Assembly: GCA_027489295.1 (NCBI GenBank)
Contig: JAIYAA010000183.1
Coordinates: 1-8,914 of the forward strand
DNA length: 8,914 nucleotides
Source of the DNA: Sphingomonadales bacterium
GTDB taxonomy: Bacteria; Pseudomonadota; Alphaproteobacteria; Sphingomonadales; Sphingomonadaceae
Reading direction: 5' to 3'
Below are positions 1 through 5,408 of the stretch, one piece after another. The notes beneath the pieces were generated by a model that saw only the letters and a program-made list of their open reading frames with translations, was not told where the DNA came from and did not search any database. Each line of letters begins with the position of its first letter. Position 1 is the stretch's first letter. The position numbers and the translations under genes are program-made.

Positions 1-561
<561 letters not shown>

Positions 562-570
562 GCCTGGTTC

Positions 571-601
571 CGGACGCGACGGGGCAACCCCGCCGCGTCC
601 G
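571..601 (+). terminator. Hairpin terminator candidate after phoB
   Basis: Ten bases after the phoB stop, 571-584 pairs with 588-601: 13 of 14 positions pair, with one A/C mismatch, around a 3-nt CAA loop. The stem is very GC-rich. The downstream T-content is weak (CCTTCTTC), so this is either an imperfect intrinsic terminator or a 3'-end-stabilising hairpin. Its position between phoB and a gene with its own strong ribosome-binding site supports a transcript end. Confidence 0.6.
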
Positions 602-687
602 ATTGCCTTCTTCACGGAAACGTCGTTGCAACAATCCGCCACCGCGGACGTTCGCACTTCATCTTTCTTGTAGAAGGAGTGCACCAG

Positions 688-1119
688 ATGAAATGGATGC
701 TTCTTGCCTCGGCGCTCGCCCTTGGCGGCACCGCGATCGCGCAGGACATGCCCGCGCAGACGACGCCGAACCAGACTCAGGCGCAGCCGCCGATGCCCGC
801 CCAGACCACGCCGCAAACCGATCCGGCCGCACCGCCCCCACCTGCGCCGATGCCCGGCACCACCGGCGCTGGCGAAGCCTCGCCGCCGCCGCCCCCGCCG
901 GCCCCACCGGGCGCAGGCATTGCGCCGCCACCGCCGCCGCCTCCTGGCACCGCAATGGCGCCGGCAGCTCCGCCGCCGCCTCCGCCTCCGCCGCCAGCTA
1001 GCGCCGCGATGGCACCGCCGGCCGCCGATGCCGCCGCGCCGCCGCCTTCGGATCCCGCCAGCTACCCGCGATGCTCGCGCACGGTGAAGGATCATTGTCG
1101 CCAGCGCGGCGGCCGCTAA
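688..1119 (+). CDS. Small exported poly-proline protein, function unknown
   Basis: This encodes a 143-aa protein. ATG 688 was chosen because AGAAGGAG (672-679) lies 8 nt upstream; a GTG at 679 overlaps that site. Residues 1-18 form a signal peptide: Lys2, a hydrophobic core, then AIA before QD, a good signal peptidase I site. No lipobox Cys is present. The mature part is low-complexity Pro/Ala, with uninterrupted proline runs at 49-52, 66-71, 80-86 and 95-103. Near its start MPAQTTP occurs twice (21-27 and 36-42). The last 18 residues are quite different: YPRCSRTVKDHC with Cys129 and Cys137, then a basic end. From memory, similar YPxCSRTVxDxC tails occur in short sphingomonad hypothetical proteins. 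The two Cys could form a disulfide in the periplasm. I infer a periplasmic or envelope-spanning structural role, without firm support. Confidence 0.8.
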   Translation: MKWMLLASALALGGTAIAQDMPAQTTPNQTQAQPPMPAQTTPQTDPAAPPPPAPMPGTTGAGEASPPPPPPAPPGAGIAPPPPPPPGTAMAPAAPPPPPPPPPASAAMAPPAADAAAPPPSDPASYPRCSRTVKDHCRQRGGR

Positions 1120-1139
1120 GCCCCGCCGCTAGATCCCTG

Positions 1140-1164
1140 CCCTCCCCCGCCGGCCGGGGGAGGG
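1140..1164. terminator. G/C palindrome after the poly-proline gene
   Basis: CCCTCCCCC (1140-1148) pairs perfectly with GGGGGAGGG (1156-1164) across a 7-nt loop, 20 bp after the stop codon. The core CCTCCCCC/GGGGGAGG recurs at 3321-3341 in another intergenic gap, so this looks like a dispersed intergenic hairpin. There is no T-run. It may act as a terminator or mRNA stabiliser. Confidence 0.55.
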
Positions 1165-1172
1165 ACAGGATT

Positions 1173-1211
1173 GGCAGCCCTGCTGCCCTCCCGTAAGGCT
1201 TTGTCCAAAGC
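1173..1211. promoter_or_regulatory. Two short inverted repeats upstream of the SDR gene
   Basis: GGCAGC (1173-1178) and GCTGCC (1182-1187) form a 6-bp dyad with a 3-nt centre. GCTTTG (1198-1203) and CAAAGC (1206-1211) form a second one with a 2-nt centre. The second ends 20 bp before the start codon, a plausible place for a repressor site. No convincing -35/-10 pair could be placed around them. The regulatory meaning is inference only, and short dyads arise easily in GC-rich DNA. Confidence 0.3.
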
Positions 1212-1231
1212 AAACTTGGAGAGCCCCGCCC

Positions 1232-2122
1232 ATGACCATCCGTTTCGACGACCGCGTCGCCATCGTCACCGGTGCCGGCGGCGGCATTGGACGTGCCTAT
1301 GCGCTGGAACTCGCGAGGCGCGGCGCGAAGCTGGTGGTCAACGATCTCGGCAGCAGCCGCGACGGATCGGGCCATTCCGATGCCGCCCGCGCCGTGGTCG
1401 CCGAAATCGAGGCACTGGGCGGCGAGGCGATCGCGGACGGTGGCAACGTCACCAATTCCGCGGCGATGGTTGCCATGGCCGATGCCGCCAGGGCCCGCTG
1501 GGGCCGGATCGACATCCTGATCAACAACGCCGGCGTGCTGCGCGACAAGAGCTTCGCCAAGATGACGCCAGAGGATTTCGCCTTCGTCGTCGACGTCCAC
1601 CTGCTCGGCTCCGCCAACGCGACCAAGGCGGTGTGGGAAACGATGCGCGCGCAGGGCTATGGCCGCATCCTGATGACCGCCTCGTCCTCCGGCCTGTTCG
1701 GCAATTTCGGCCAGGCCAATTACGGCGCCGCCAAGCTGGGCCTCGCCGGCCTCACCCGGACGCTGCACCTCGAAGGGGCAAAACACGGCATCCGCGTCAA
1801 CACCATCGCGCCGGTCGCCGGCACGCGTATGACCGAGGACCTTTTCCCCGAAGCCGCCTTCGCCGCCTTCGCGCCCGAGCAGGTGGCGCCGGCGGCGCTG
1901 TTCCTGGTCTCGGAGGAGGCGCCGAGCAACATGATCGTCGGCGCCGGCGCGGGGGTGGTGCAGGCCTCCTACATCACCCTCACCCAGGGCGCCGTGCTGG
2001 CCGAGCCCACGCCGGAAGCCGTCGCCGCGCAATGGGCCCAGATTACCGATCGCACCGGCGAAATCGTCCCCGGTTCGGGCGCCGAGCAGACCATGGCGAT
2101 CCTGAGCAAATTGCAGCACTGA
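1232..2122 (+). CDS. SDR-family dehydrogenase, (3R)-hydroxyacyl-CoA dehydrogenase-like
   Basis: This 296-aa short-chain dehydrogenase/reductase has the classical motifs: TGAGGGIG at 13-20 for the dinucleotide, Asp38 at the end of strand 2 (VVNDLG, favouring NAD over NADP), NNAG at 98-101, and catalytic Ser151, Tyr164 and Lys168 in the YxxxK pattern. VNTIAP follows. The VVNDLG strand, the DVHLLGS helix start and a long C-terminal tail (about 230-296, with TPEAVAAQWAQITD) resemble the dehydrogenase domain of peroxisomal multifunctional enzyme 2 and its bacterial homologues. FabG is shorter, near 245 aa. The likely reaction is NAD-dependent oxidation of a 3-hydroxyacyl-CoA in fatty-acid or related beta-oxidation, in the cytoplasm. 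The hydratase/MaoC and SCP2 domains of MFE-2 are absent here and nearby. GGAGA (1218-1222) lies 9 nt before ATG. The family is certain; the substrate is not. Confidence 0.9.
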   Translation: MTIRFDDRVAIVTGAGGGIGRAYALELARRGAKLVVNDLGSSRDGSGHSDAARAVVAEIEALGGEAIADGGNVTNSAAMVAMADAARARWGRIDILINNAGVLRDKSFAKMTPEDFAFVVDVHLLGSANATKAVWETMRAQGYGRILMTASSSGLFGNFGQANYGAAKLGLAGLTRTLHLEGAKHGIRVNTIAPVAGTRMTEDLFPEAAFAAFAPEQVAPAALFLVSEEAPSNMIVGAGAGVVQASYITLTQGAVLAEPTPEAVAAQWAQITDRTGEIVPGSGAEQTMAILSKLQH

Positions 2123-2163
2123 ACCTCCGTGCTGCACCGTATTGCATCAGCAATACACATGTG
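2112..2163 (+). terminator. Tandem hairpins spanning the SDR stop codon
   Basis: TGCAGCAC (2112-2119) pairs perfectly with GTGCTGCA (2129-2136); its 9-nt loop carries the SDR stop codon TGA. Two bases later GTATTGC (2139-2145) pairs with GCAATAC (2150-2156) over a 4-nt loop. An 8-bp palindrome, CACATGTG, follows at 2156-2163, then CCTTTTGG. The series could be a terminator with a short T-tract, a processing site between the SDR and membrane-protein genes, or (for the second dyad) an operator for the downstream gene. The pairing is seen; the function is inferred. Confidence 0.45.
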
Positions 2164-2194
2164 ACATCCTTTTGGCTTCGAAGGAGGATGGCCG

Positions 2195-3307
2195 ATGTAC
2201 AGCGAGAGCGAACTGGCAAGCGCCGTGGAGGCCGGGGCGATCACCCCCGAGGCCGCGACGGCATTCCGCAACCATGTTGCCGCCAGCCGGGCGACCCCGG
2301 CGGTGGACGAAGAGCATTTCCGGCTGCTGAGCGGCTTCAACGACATCTTCGTCACGATCGCGGCGGCATTGATCCTGCTCGCGATCGGCAAGCTGGGCGG
2401 CAGCCTAGTGGAGATGCTCACCGGCGGCGGCACCGAACCGCGCGTCATCGGCGCGAACCTCATCGGCGGGGGGGCTGCGGTGGCGGCGACCAGCTGGATG
2501 CTGGCGGAGTATTTCACGGCGCGCAAACGCCTTGCCCTGCCCTCGATCCTGCTGCTGCTCGGCTTTGTCGGCGGCGCCGGGGCGACGATCGCCGGGCTGT
2601 TCGTCATCAACGCGCAATGGCTTACCGATGCATTGCACATCACCACCGACGTTCAGCAGCAACGGCTTGCCGGCGCGATCGCAGCGGTCGCCGGCAGCCT
2701 CACCGCGGCCGCGGCCTGGCTGCACTGGCGCCGTTTCATGGTGCCGATCACCGTCGCTGCCGGCGCGCTCGCCGTGGTCGGCGTCTCGGTCGGGCTGATC
2801 ACCTCGCTGATCCCCGCCGCGAAGGACTGGGTGAACGCGATCCTGCTGGTCGGCGGCATCGCCACCTTCATCGCCGCGATGCGCTGGGACATGACCGATC
2901 TGGAGCGCCGCACCCGCCGCTCCGATGTCGCCTTCTGGCTGCATCTTGCCGCCGCCCCGCTGATCGCGCACCCGGTGTTCCACATGCTCGGCGTGTTCGA
3001 CGGCGAGATCGGCGCGCCGATGGCCGCGCTGGTCTTCGCGCTCTACCTGTTCTTCGCCTTCGTGGCGCTGGCGGTGGACCGGCGGGCGCTGCTCGTCTCC
3101 AGCCTCGCCTATGTGCTGTGGGCACTCTACTCGCTGTTCCACCAGAGCGGCGCGGTGGAATTGAGTGCGGCCTTCACCGGCCTGGTGATCGGATCGGCAC
3201 TGCTGTCGCTCTCCGCCTTCTGGCACAGCATGCGCCGCGCCGCGGTGGGGGTGCTCGGCGATCTGGCCCGGCGTCTGCCGCCGACCCAGCAGGGCGCGCT
3301 GGCCTGA
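2195..3307 (+). CDS. Unrecognised polytopic membrane protein, about ten TM segments
   Basis: This 370-aa protein has a soluble N-terminal segment of about 45 residues: ESELASAVEAGAI, then a helix ending near HVAASR. It resembles the short helical start of some DUF2157-type membrane proteins, a likeness from memory only. After FNDIFVTIAAALILL, roughly ten hydrophobic segments fill the rest, with short loops. The most polar loop is DMTDLERRTRRSD, likely cytoplasmic by its Arg content. The next segment carries His residues in or near the membrane (WLH, AHP, FHM), which may matter for metal, haem or proton handling. ATG 2195 is supported by a strong AAGGAGG (2181-2187), 7 nt upstream. The ATG at 2188 is in another frame. 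It may be co-transcribed with the SDR gene, 72 bp upstream, although hairpins lie between. No transporter or enzyme motif was recognised, so no function is assigned. Confidence 0.8.
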   Translation: MYSESELASAVEAGAITPEAATAFRNHVAASRATPAVDEEHFRLLSGFNDIFVTIAAALILLAIGKLGGSLVEMLTGGGTEPRVIGANLIGGGAAVAATSWMLAEYFTARKRLALPSILLLLGFVGGAGATIAGLFVINAQWLTDALHITTDVQQQRLAGAIAAVAGSLTAAAAWLHWRRFMVPITVAAGALAVVGVSVGLITSLIPAAKDWVNAILLVGGIATFIAAMRWDMTDLERRTRRSDVAFWLHLAAAPLIAHPVFHMLGVFDGEIGAPMAALVFALYLFFAFVALAVDRRALLVSSLAYVLWALYSLFHQSGAVELSAAFTGLVIGSALLSLSAFWHSMRRAAVGVLGDLARRLPPTQQGALA

Positions 3308-3317
3308 TCGAACCGCC

Positions 3318-3344
3318 TATCCTCCCCCGCACCGGGGGAGGATA
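3318..3344. terminator. Bidirectional terminator between converging genes
   Basis: TATCCTCCCCCG (3318-3329) pairs without mismatch with CGGGGGAGGATA (3333-3344), leaving a CAC loop. It sits in the 44-bp gap between the membrane-protein stop (+) and the DUF2794 stop (-). The outer TAT/ATA pairs give A-then-G/C-then-T character on both strands, as expected for a shared intrinsic terminator, though no long T-run follows. Its core matches the palindrome at 1140-1164. Confidence 0.7.
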
Positions 3345-3351
3345 ACGCTTC

Positions 3352-3690
3352 TTATTCTTCCACGAGCTTCATCAGCCGGCGCTCGACCGGCGCCAGCACC
3401 GGGCCCAGTTCCTGCCCACGCTTGAGCACCGCACCGCTTTCGTTGATCAGCGCCCACATGCCCTGCCGGTTGCGCAGCGAGGGCCGCTTCTCGATCCGGA
3501 ATTCGGGCCGTTCCGCGGCACGGCGGAAGGCGGCGAAGACGGCGACGTCCTTCTCGAACTGCATCGCATAATCGCGCCAATGCCCGGCGGCGACCATGCG
3601 ACCGTACAGATCCAGGATCCGATTGAGCTCGAGACGATCGAACCCGACCTGCCCCGCACGGCTGATCGGAAGCGGCGTGACCGTTCCCAT
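3352..3690 (-). CDS. DUF2794 family protein
   Basis: This 112-aa soluble protein starts MGTVTPLPISR. The body contains VGFDRLELNRILDLYGRM, a WRDYAM segment, FRRAAERPEFRIEKRPSLRNRQGMW and a C-terminal RGQELGPVLAPVERRLMKL. That pattern (an LNxILxLYGRMVAxGxWRDYA block followed by RIEKRPxLRNxQGxW) is what I know as DUF2794, a family of about 110 residues common in alphaproteobacteria and without an assigned function. The length fits. Its ATG overlaps the epsC stop by one base (TGATG), so translation is probably coupled to epsC. The same frame is open far upstream, but that extension lies antisense or out of frame to known genes and is not used. The many basic residues could suit nucleic-acid binding, which is speculation. 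Confidence 0.88.
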   Translation of the reverse strand: MGTVTPLPISRAGQVGFDRLELNRILDLYGRMVAAGHWRDYAMQFEKDVAVFAAFRRAAERPEFRIEKRPSLRNRQGMWALINESGAVLKRGQELGPVLAPVERRLMKLVEE

Positions 3691-4379
3691 CAGGCCCGGT
3701 CGCGCCGCTCTGCATCGGCATCGCGCTCGGCGATCATCGTGTCGAGCCGCTTGCGGAGCGTCTCGATCTCGCAGCGCATCAGCTCGAGTTTCTGGGTCGA
3801 GGGATCGAACACGTCGCTGCACGGGGTGCCATAGGGCACGAAGTCCTTCTGCCACGCCACCGCCTCGACCAGCGTCGGCTTGGCCGGAATGCCGACCATC
3901 ACCGCGCCCGGCGCGACATCCTTGGTGACGACCGCATTCGCGCCGATCCGTGCCCGCTCGCCCACCGTGATCGGCCCCAGCACCTGCGCGCCCGAACCGA
4001 TGATCACGCCGTCCAGCAGCGTCGGGTGGCGCTTGCCGCCCACGCCATTGTCCGGGCTGGTGCCGCCCAGCGTCACGCACTGGTAGATGGTGACGTTGTC
4101 GCCGATCAGCGCGGTCTCGCCGATCACGACGAAGCCATGGTCGATGAAGAAGTTGCGGCCGATCGTGGCACCCGGATGGATGTCGATCGCGGTCATCCAG
4201 CGCGACCAGTGATTGACCAGCCGCGCGAGGAAGAAAAGCCGGCGCCGGAACAGCGCGTGCGCGATGCGGTGATAGCCGAGCGCCCAGACGCCGGGATAGA
4301 GCAGAATCTCCAGCCGGCTCCGTGGCGCAGGGTCGCGCGCATGGATCGAATCGAGATAGCCCTTCAGACGCTGGTACAT
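3690..4379 (-). CDS. epsC: Serine O-acetyltransferase, EpsC type
   Basis: This enzyme transfers acetyl from acetyl-CoA to L-serine, giving O-acetylserine, the committed precursor of cysteine. It has 229 aa. The helical N-terminus is short (YPGVWALGYHRIAHALF at 28-44), as in EpsC/SrpH-type enzymes and unlike the roughly 270-aa E. coli CysE. The left-handed beta-helix follows: DIHPGATIG with Asp66, IDHGFVVIGETA with His81, VTLGGTS, GKRHP with His118, then IIGSGAQVLGPITVG, ARIGANAVVTKDV and the closing VGIPAKP. Asp66, His81 and His118 correspond by motif to the catalytic Asp/His and substrate-binding His of CysE. The tail after 180 (LELMRCEIETLRKRL) looks like a charged coiled coil and may aid oligomerisation. 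ATG 4379 is preceded by AAAGGGG. The DUF2794 gene is coupled at its 3' end, and a TSUP transporter gene diverges upstream. Confidence 0.92.
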   Translation of the reverse strand: MYQRLKGYLDSIHARDPAPRSRLEILLYPGVWALGYHRIAHALFRRRLFFLARLVNHWSRWMTAIDIHPGATIGRNFFIDHGFVVIGETALIGDNVTIYQCVTLGGTSPDNGVGGKRHPTLLDGVIIGSGAQVLGPITVGERARIGANAVVTKDVAPGAVMVGIPAKPTLVEAVAWQKDFVPYGTPCSDVFDPSTQKLELMRCEIETLRKRLDTMIAERDADAERRDRA

Positions 4380-4534
4380 GGCCGGACCCCTTTATCCGCC
4401 GAGAAATAGGAGGGCATGCGCGGGATTTCCAGCGCCCCGCGGCAATAGGCAAGAAGCGGGAAACACTATCGGGCTTGTAGGCATTCCCGAAAGCCGCCAT
4501 CTCACGCCCCCGGCCAATCGCAACAGGGGCATGG
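4380..4534. promoter_or_regulatory. Divergent epsC/TSUP intergenic region
   Basis: This 155-bp gap must hold promoters for epsC (leftward) and the TSUP gene (rightward). I found no strong -35/-10 pair on either strand. Short complementary segments occur (GGGAA 4458-4462 with TTCCC 4484-4488; TCGGG 4469-4473 with CCCGA 4486-4490). They are mutually exclusive and only 5 bp each, so they are weak evidence for a structured leader. The regulatory role rests on position alone. Confidence 0.4.
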
Positions 4535-5308
4535 ATGTTCGCAGGAATCACGCTGGCCGAGATGCTGCCCTATGTTGCCGTCGGCTTCGCCGCCCAGCTG
4601 GTGGACGGCGCGCTGGGCATGGCCTTCGGCGTCATTTCGAGCACCCTGCTGGTGAGCGTGCTGGGCATTCCCCCCGCAACGGCCTCCGCGGGCGTGCATC
4701 TGGTAGAGACGATGACGACGGGGGTGTCCGGCCTCAGCCACGTCCTCCATCGCAACGTCAACTGGCGGCTGTTCGCGCGGTTGCTGATTCCCGGCATGAT
4801 CGGCGGCGTGCTCGGCGCCTATGTGCTGACGTCGCTCGACGCCGCGGTGACGCGGCCGTTCGTGATGGCCTATCTGTCGGCGATCGGCCTGTATCTGCTG
4901 TTCCGCGCGATCCGCTTCCCGCCGCGCCAGCGCGAGCCGAAGATCGTCGAGCCGCTGGGGCTGGCGGGCGGCTTTCTGGACGCAGCAGGCGGCGGCGGCT
5001 GGGGGCCGGTGGTGACGAGCAACCTGCTCGTCCAGGGCGCGCAGCCGCGCACGACGATCGGCACCGTCAACACCACCGAGTTCTTCCTGACGCTGACGAT
5101 CTCGGCAACGTTCCTGTTTCACATCGGCACGCAGGGGTTCACGCCCGCTTTCTGGCATCCGGTGCTGGGGCTGCTGATCGGCGGCGTGGTCGCGGCGCCG
5201 TTCGGCGCGATGTTCGCCAAGCGCATGCCGGTCCGGCTGCTGCTGAGCCTGGTGGGCGTGGTACTGACCGCGACCAGCGCCTTCAGCCTGTATCGCGCGC
5301 TGGGCTGA
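4535..5308 (+). CDS. TauE/SafE (TSUP) family membrane transporter
   Basis: This 257-aa inner-membrane protein has about seven or eight hydrophobic segments and the internal two-fold repeat of the TSUP family. The first half begins VGFAAQLVDGALGMAFG (about 16-32) and continues VHLVETMTTGVSGLSH. The second half begins LAGGFLDAAGGGGWGPVVTS (143-162) and continues GTVNTTEFFLTLTIS. Length is typical. Members export or import small anions such as sulfite, sulfoacetate, taurine-derived sulfonates or thiosulfate, but many have unknown substrates. Here the divergent serine acetyltransferase gene makes a sulfur anion plausible, by context only. ATG 4535 follows AGGGG (4525-4529) with a 5-nt spacer; a nearby ATG at 4531 is out of frame. 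After the stop a CTTTTTGG tract may help termination. Confidence 0.88.
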   Translation: MFAGITLAEMLPYVAVGFAAQLVDGALGMAFGVISSTLLVSVLGIPPATASAGVHLVETMTTGVSGLSHVLHRNVNWRLFARLLIPGMIGGVLGAYVLTSLDAAVTRPFVMAYLSAIGLYLLFRAIRFPPRQREPKIVEPLGLAGGFLDAAGGGGWGPVVTSNLLVQGAQPRTTIGTVNTTEFFLTLTISATFLFHIGTQGFTPAFWHPVLGLLIGGVVAAPFGAMFAKRMPVRLLLSLVGVVLTATSAFSLYRALG

Positions 5309-5316
5309 TCCTTTTT
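5284..5316 (+). terminator. Weak terminator candidate at the TSUP gene end
   Basis: CAGCC (5284-5288) can pair with GGCTG (5303-5307) around a 14-nt loop containing CGCGCGC, followed after five bases by TTTTT (5312-5316). The stem is only 5 bp and overlaps the last codons, so support is modest. The T-run is the best part of the evidence. Confidence 0.3.
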
Positions 5317-5369
5317 GGCGGTCGCCCGAGTTTCAAGATACGAGGCAAGCCCCTAAAATCATGGTAGAT

Positions 5370-5403
5370 GTTACTCCGCACCGGCGTTCTGGTGCGGAGT
5401 AAC
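5370..5403 (+). promoter_or_regulatory. Perfect 13-bp hairpin masking the AT3 ribosome-binding site
   Basis: GTTACTCCGCACC (5370-5382) is the exact reverse complement of GGTGCGGAGTAAC (5391-5403), with an 8-nt loop (GGCGTTCT). The 3' arm holds GGAG (5396-5399), the only good Shine-Dalgarno for the TTG start at 5409, so the folded RNA would block initiation. A 13-codon open frame (ATG 5361, stop TAA 5400-5402, same frame as the AT3 gene) runs through the hairpin and stops 6 nt before the TTG. If translated it would open the stem, although it has no clear ribosome-binding site. Alternatives are a DNA operator or a terminator of the preceding transcript; no T-run follows. The repeat is certain; the mechanism is inferred. 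Confidence 0.6.
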
Positions 5404-5408
5404 TCCAG

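Noticed and set aside
616..652. GGAAA ... CGTT resembling an EcfG (general stress) promoter upstream of the poly-proline gene
   Set aside because: The spacing is about 28 bp instead of the expected 16-17, and the -35-like block has a mismatch.
679..687. GTG at 679 as the start of the poly-proline protein
   Set aside because: It overlaps the AGAAGGAG Shine-Dalgarno itself. ATG 688 has ideal spacing and gives a signal peptide beginning Met-Lys.
966..1060. Tandem CCG-rich repeats that could suggest a microsatellite or phase-variable tract
   Set aside because: The repetition follows from proline codons in a real reading frame, with mixed CCG/CCC/CCT/CCA triplets. No long uniform unit is present.
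998..2137. A 379-codon minus-strand open frame opposite the SDR gene
   Set aside because: It is antisense to an unmistakable SDR enzyme, has a low-complexity Gly/His/Arg composition and no supporting start site.
1171..3345. A 724-codon open frame on the + strand overlapping the SDR and membrane-protein genes
   Set aside because: It is a GC-rich out-of-frame shadow. Its translation is Arg/Pro/Gly-rich with no family motifs, whereas the overlapped frames encode a classical SDR and a membrane protein with proper ribosome-binding sites.
3352..4551. A 399-codon minus-strand frame that would extend the DUF2794 protein at its N-terminus
   Set aside because: The extra part overlaps epsC in another frame and is Arg/Pro/Gly-rich. 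DUF2794 proteins are about 110 residues, and the ATG at 3690 gives that length with a TGATG coupling.
5309..5369. A promoter for the first AT3 gene, TTGGCG (5315-5320) with GATACG or ATACGA (5337-5343)
   Set aside because: The -10 candidates match poorly and the spacing is uncertain, so it is not listed as a feature, although some promoter is probably nearby.
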